From NCBI GenBank assembly GCA_021307315.1, contig JAJSPD010000269.1, positions 1-11,026 on the forward strand: a stretch of 11,026 nt of DNA. The letters run 5' to 3'. The translations under genes and the position numbers were made by a program. This document shows positions 7,845-11,026 of this stretch, one piece after another. The number at the start of each line of letters is the position of its first letter. The stretch's first letter is position 1. Origin of the DNA: Bisporella sp. PMI_857. Taxonomy: Eukaryota > Ascomycota > Leotiomycetes > Helotiales > Helotiaceae. The notes under the pieces were generated by a model. It was not told where the DNA came from. It searched no databases and saw nothing but the letters and a program-made list of their open reading frames with translations.

Positions 7845-8471
7845 TCAAGCGGGGACGGGAACATCGAGGGCATTGACTCCGACACATAGCCAGGCGTAAA
7901 AGGCAAGAGAATGGAGGAGGCCAAAGAAAGCCTCCTCGCCCAATGCCTCGACGCACGAATCCCACAACTCATCCGGCAGCGGGCGCGACGCGGAGAGGAC
8001 GTGGACGGTAACATCATACGCAGCGCTGGACGAACCCGCCAGCGACTCGGGCTTGTTCCCCGCCATCAACGCCTGCGCCTCCGAGGCCGTCATGATGCCG
8101 TTCTTGACGTATCTGCCACCGCGGTCAGCGACGGCGCCGTCATCGTGCAATTCCCCTTACCGCTTGCTCTGGCTTGCCATCTCGGTGGCGGCTCGGAAAT
8201 GCCCCGCGACAGCCAGCGTCACGATGTTCCTGACCCGCTCGTGAACGGCGATGCGGTTGACGGCGGCGGCGAGCTGGCTGTGGGCCAGGGCGATTCGCGG
8301 ATGCTGCACGTACAGCGGAAAGCCGCCGATGAACGCGCCCCGCTCGTCCTGGTAGGCGAACTTTTCTCCATTCGCGCCGTACGCCCGCGACGTGAACGCT
8401 GCGAAATGATCGTGCACCTTCTGCTGCTCCGCGTCGAGCTCGTGGCGCGGTGTGGGGGGGATTCGCGACAT
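7845..8471 (-). CDS. Carboxymuconolactone decarboxylase (AhpD-like) family protein, 2 exons, 192 aa
   Basis: Exon 1 is 8471-8161 and exon 2 is 8112-7845 (TGA at 7845-7847); splicing joins the frame through Arg104. The ATG at 8471 starts MSRIPPTPRHELD, typical of fungal members. No other ATG lies upstream in frame for at least 20 bases. The fold reads through FIGGFPLYVQHP (about 48-58), the helix ERVRNIVTLAVAGHF (78-92), a damaged active-site-like region TEMASQ (96-101), YVKNGIMTASEAQAL, and the C-terminal GLLHSLAFYAWLCVGVNALDVPVP, all in family order and length. CMD-family proteins range from gamma-carboxymuconolactone decarboxylase of the protocatechuate route to AhpD peroxidase partners and unassigned tailoring enzymes. 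There is no CxxC, so it is not a thiol AhpD. Where relatives usually have a His after the E-x-W/Y pair, this one has Gln101. The substrate is unknown. It is divergent to the monooxygenase, suggesting joint control. The 3' flank (7636-7844) holds nothing else clear. Confidence 0.85.
8113..8160 (-). other. Intron of the CMD-family gene (48 nt)
   Basis: Donor GTAAGG at 8160, acceptor GGCAG ending at 8113, and a CTGAC branch site about 18 nt before the acceptor. Its length is a multiple of three, but it holds an in-frame TAA (8157-8159), so retention would end the protein after Arg104. Confidence 0.8.
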
Positions 8472-8680
8472 GATGATGCTGCTGCTCAGCAAACAGCTCG
8501 AGGAAGCAGACGCTTTTCAACCTCGACCGAGCCCCGACTCCCGACACACTGCAACACCGAGCAGCCCAAAGGACGAACGGCGGTCCGACCCTCCGCGATA
8601 TGTTCAGCACGAGGGCTGGCGCACAACACATGAAGCATCAGTCCCATCAGTCCCCCAACAGCGTCACTGCTCATCCCACC
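8472..8680. promoter_or_regulatory. Shared divergent promoter region between the CMD and monooxygenase genes
   Basis: Only 209 bp separate the two start codons, so both promoters must overlap here or extend into the genes. No clear TATA box is seen. CGGCGGTCCG at 8578-8587 contains CGG and CCG half sites of the kind bound by fungal Zn2Cys6 regulators (CGG-N-CCG); a CTCCGCG follows. Such short motifs are expected by chance in GC-rich DNA, so this site is only a candidate. An in-frame ATG upstream of the chosen monooxygenase start (8600) lies here. Confidence 0.4.
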
Positions 8681-10078
8681 ATGCCCTTGGACATCGTCGT
8701 CGTGGGCGCCGGCATCGGCGGTCTCGCCACCGCAATCGCGCTCCGCCGTTGCCGACACAGAGTGCTTATTCTCGAGCGAGAGGTCGACAAGACAGAAGAC
8801 GGATATGCTCTGAGCTCAACGCCCAATGCCTCCAAAATCCTTCGAAGACTTGGTGTTGACCTTGACAAGGCTGGTCTCACGCCATGGCTAGGCCTCGACG
8901 GCTTCGCAGGAGACGTAGATCCCGCGACCCCAGCCTGGAGATCGTTATGGGTTCCGCCGCCAGGAACGGTCGAGGACCGCTACGGAGCCCCCAGCGGATT
9001 CATCCATCGAGCCGATCTGCACCGAGCCCTGTGGGATCTGGCAATCTCGACTGACGGAACAGGCGTGCCAGTGAAGATCGTCGAGGGCGTCAAAGCGGCT
9101 TCGTTCGACGCAGATGCGACAAGCGTGTCGACTATCGCTGGCCAGGTCTACACGGCGGACCTGGTCATCGCGGCAGATGGTGTGCGATCGACAGCTCACG
9201 CCGCGGTTGTGGGAGAAGAGCGGCCAGCAGAGAAGTCAAAGGCAGCCAGCATTCGATTTGTCTTTGCGTCCAAGGACCTGCAAGACCACCCAGCCTGCAT
9301 GAACATGGTCCGAGATAGCCCGTGGCGGATGAGCTACTATTTCGGCCAGGACAAATCAGTGGGCCTCTTTCGCTCGGCCTGCCGAAAGTAAGCACGCATT
9401 GAACTCATGAGTTGGATGGCAGTACTAACGAGGCGATGCCGCTGCAGTGACGAGATTCAGAACTTTGGTGTGTACGTCTACCGCGATGTCGATGACACCA
9501 AGATTTGGACCAACGCAGAGATCCGTCAGCTGGCGCTCGAATGTCTCAAGTCATACAAAGAGCCCATCCCGCAATTGATTCGAGCAGCCCCGGAAGACTC
9601 GTTTTACCTGCGCAGGACAGCTCATCGCGAGCCCCTACCGCGATTCCACAAGAACAGACTTGTCCTTCTCGGCGACGCTTGTCATCCCATGATGCCCTCC
9701 TATGGCCAGGGAGCTGCTAGCGCCATGGAGGACGCGGCCGTGTTGGGTGTGGTGTTGAGGAACGTCGATCGACCTCAGCAAATTGGATCCCGCTTGGAAA
9801 TCTGGGAGAGCTTGCGCAAGCCGAGAGCCAGCGCCATAGTCCACCTGTCGCGCCGCGACTCTACCGCTTTCGAGGTTTCGCCCCAGCTACAGGCGGCTGT
9901 GAGAGCGGTCCTGCCCCCAGATCAGTTGCCCGAATGTAAGTCTGGAGCGTCGTCTTGCCTTTGAACGTGCCACTGACAGCTGCAAGTGACTCCGGCCGCG
10001 GTCGTAGATTGGATGTGGGCATATGACTGCATAGAAGAGGCAGAGCAAGCGATGAAGGAACGAGGGGAAGATTTCTGA
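8681..10078 (+). CDS. FAD-dependent monooxygenase, salicylate-hydroxylase-like (class A), 3 exons, 428 aa
   Basis: Exons 8681-9387, 9448-9935 and 9987-10078 (TGA 10076-10078) join in frame. Class A flavin monooxygenases use NAD(P)H and O2 to hydroxylate aromatic or related substrates. The protein shows the ADP-binding motif GAGIGG (9-14) with the acidic Glu32 that holds the ribose, RADLHRALWD (110-119), the DG motif LVIAADGVRS (161-170), and the GD motif LVLLGDACHPMMPSYGQGA (307-325) that binds the FAD ribityl chain. Pro319 and the following loop are typical. The length fits the family (about 400-450 aa). Start: MPLDIVVVG at 8681 places the Rossmann strand at the N-terminus as usual and has a CCACC-ATG context. 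ATGs at 8600 and 8630 are in frame and would add 27 or 17 residues rich in His, Ser and Gln. No membrane segment is seen, so it is probably soluble. No stop or RIP damage is present. The substrate cannot be read from the sequence; zeaxanthin-epoxidase-like or secondary-metabolite hydroxylases are alternatives. Confidence 0.9.
9388..9447 (+). other. Intron 1 of the monooxygenase gene (60 nt)
   Basis: Donor GTAAGC, acceptor CTGCAG and a strong TACTAAC branch site near 9423-9429. It splits the codon of Asn236, giving CRNDEIQNFGVYVY across the junction as in relatives. The retained form would stop at once at TAA 9389-9391. Confidence 0.87.
9936..9986 (+). other. Intron 2 of the monooxygenase gene (51 nt)
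   Basis: Donor GTAAGT, branch CTGAC (about 9973-9977) and acceptor TGCAAG. Splicing yields a Leu codon (T plus TG) and the tail TPAAVVDWMWAYD...EDF, matching the usual D/W-rich C-terminus of the family. An earlier AG at 9978-9979 is too close to the branch. Retention would stop at TGA 9962-9964. Confidence 0.78.
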
Positions 10079-10380
10079 GGAGTACTGGACTGATCTCACC
10101 GTTTGTTGGCTGGATCAGAGGACAAGATGTTTAGATAGCAGTAGTCTTGGCTTTCATGAACCTTTCTTCAACTTCACTCCTCCGGTTCCCTAAATCACCT
10201 CAAATATCCGCTGCCTTTGCGTTCCTGCCACTAGCTGACCTCTGAAATCGCATAATCGAACGCAACCGATTCTCGCCATCCTTCTCTAACATTGCCCGAC
10301 CCCAACAACAGTATGCAGAGCAGCTCGCAGCTGGGTTTGTGTCACGTTCCGCAATCGCGTCTCCCAGCCATGCTCGAATT
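10079..10380. other. Downstream flank of the monooxygenase gene
   Basis: Mixed-composition DNA, presumably 3' UTR and spacer. No open frame of note, no clear AATAAA signal, and no RNA gene recognised on either strand. Confidence 0.5.
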
Positions 10381-10637
10381 TGTTAAAAGTAGAGAGTAAT
10401 GGAGTCTGATGCCCCCTTATCTAGCTTGAATATAGGGTCTTGTATTTATTCTATTATTCATAGGGATCTATTAGATACATGCTTGCGTGCCTTTACCCCC
10501 TTATACCCTCTATAGCCCTCGCGACAGGTAATTGCTTAAATACCCCCTTTTTTAATCTCCTATTACTAAGATAGGCCACCTATATACAAGATAACCCTTA
10601 ATCTATATACCTTTATTGTTAGTACAATTAACTAGAG
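10381..10637. other. AT-rich transition zone at the right edge of the gene island
   Basis: Composition turns AT-rich from about 10380. Short CCCCCTT(A/T)-type strings recur near 10411, 10494 and 10542, but no coding pattern, LTR border or terminal repeat is evident. Probably a decayed repeat. Confidence 0.4.
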
Positions 10638-10640
10638 AGG

Positions 10641-10767
10641 TCATGTGATCACGCACTTGAACGAAGTAGGGTTGTTAAAATACGGTATCGCTTCGGTGCT
10701 ATACCGTATATATACAATTGTACCGATACATCGGCTGAAGCTGTACGGTATATACCGATTCACATGA
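10641..10767. repeat. Palindrome-rich inverted repeat, hAT-like terminus or small MITE
   Basis: TCATGTGA (10641-10648) and its inverse TCACATGA (10760-10767) bracket 127 bp. Inside, TACGGTAT (10681-10688) is inverted as ATACCGTA (10701-10708), TACGGTAT recurs at 10744, and CGGTATATACCG (10746-10757) is a perfect palindrome. TAGGGTTGTTAAAA at 10667-10680 resembles hAT transposon ends (TAGGG-G/T-TG...). Dense subterminal copies of one short motif are typical transposase-binding regions of hAT elements. No 8-bp target duplication or distant partner end was found in the window. Confidence 0.4.
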
Positions 10768-10789
10768 TCTGCTAAGGCGCCAAGACACT

Positions 10790-11026
10790 GAGTTTTCCAC
10801 CTTAGCTCTTCTCATCCACTTTAGCATATAAGCCTTAATTTTGTTGTATTTAAGGATATAAATATACTTGCGCTATTTAATTTTTTACTTAAATTTTAAT
10901 TTTTTGTTTCTATAAGCTTATGTAACAAAAAAAGTGTTTATTTTACTTGCAAAAACTGTACAATTTATAGCTAAGCAAAAACAACTTTCGAGCTTTTAAA
11001 CACTTACAATTATGTTCAAGTTACTT
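10790..11026. other. AT-rich repeat-like DNA to the right edge
   Basis: Strongly AT-rich, with stops in all frames. It resembles the AT-rich block left of the gene island in texture and shares the 17-mer AAAAAAGTGTTTATTTT (10928-10944) with 6301-6317. No gene is visible. Confidence 0.45.

Noticed and set aside
8471..8492. Earlier start for the CMD gene at 8492
   Set aside because: That codon is TTG, not ATG. The first ATG in frame is at 8471 and gives the usual MSRIPP N-terminus.
8140..8631. 163-codon minus-strand open frame in another frame
   Set aside because: Arg/Ala/Pro-rich out-of-frame reading across the CMD exon 1 and the promoter region, with no domain; GC-rich DNA keeps it open.
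7911..8633. 240-codon plus-strand open frame
   Set aside because: Antisense to the CMD-family gene. The Arg-rich translation lacks any domain pattern, while the minus strand has family motifs and clean splice sites.
8600..8680. Earlier ATG starts (8600, 8630) for the monooxygenase
   Set aside because: They would add a 17-27 residue His/Ser-rich leader before the Rossmann strand that relatives lack, and shrink the shared promoter; kept only as alternatives.
1..11026. tRNA, rRNA, CRISPR array or telomere repeats
   Set aside because: No TTCGA-loop plus acceptor stem pairing, no rRNA core sequence, no regularly spaced identical repeats with unique spacers, and no TTAGGG arrays were seen.

Overview
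The window looks like nuclear DNA of a filamentous ascomycete (Pezizomycotina). Three things point that way. Its genes carry short introns of 48-60 nt with GTAAG donors and CTGAC or TACTAAC branch sites. A GC-rich gene island sits between very AT-rich blocks full of repeat relics. The relics are riddled with C-to-T/G-to-A type damage (TGG to TAG/TGA, CAA to TAA, GAC to AAC) as expected from repeat-induced point mutation (RIP). The species cannot be named from the sequence alone.

Layout. (1) 1-5792, minus strand: one long, dead Ty3/gypsy chromovirus, read right to left. In order it has an LTR (5621-5792), a leader, Gag, an aspartic protease, a linker with a GC-rich tandem repeat, reverse transcriptase, RNase H, integrase with zinc finger and DDE core, and a C-terminal chromodomain running into the left edge. 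Its other LTR lies off the window. (2) 5793-7163: AT-rich DNA with no recognisable gene; a possible older LTR end lies at about 5981. (3) 7166-7635: a 470-bp Tc1/mariner-type non-autonomous element with perfect 24-bp terminal inverted repeats and a TA duplication. (4) 7640-10380: a GC-rich island with two apparently intact, divergently transcribed genes sharing a 209-bp intergenic promoter. On the minus strand is a carboxymuconolactone decarboxylase (AhpD-like) family protein with 2 exons and 192 aa. On the plus strand is a class A FAD-dependent monooxygenase of the salicylate-hydroxylase type with 3 exons and 428 aa. (5) 10380-11026: AT-rich again, with a palindrome-rich, hAT-like inverted repeat at 10641-10767.

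How the genes may work together: a flavin hydroxylase paired head-to-head with a CMD-family protein suggests one co-regulated module acting on an aromatic or polyketide-like substrate, either catabolic or part of secondary metabolism. The pairing and the shared promoter are seen in the sequence; the pathway is inference. I did not find an unmistakably new biological system. The points most worth a second look are this isolated gene pair, the altered CMD motif, the GC-rich repeat inside the dead pol, and the selective loss of catalytic residues in the retroelement.
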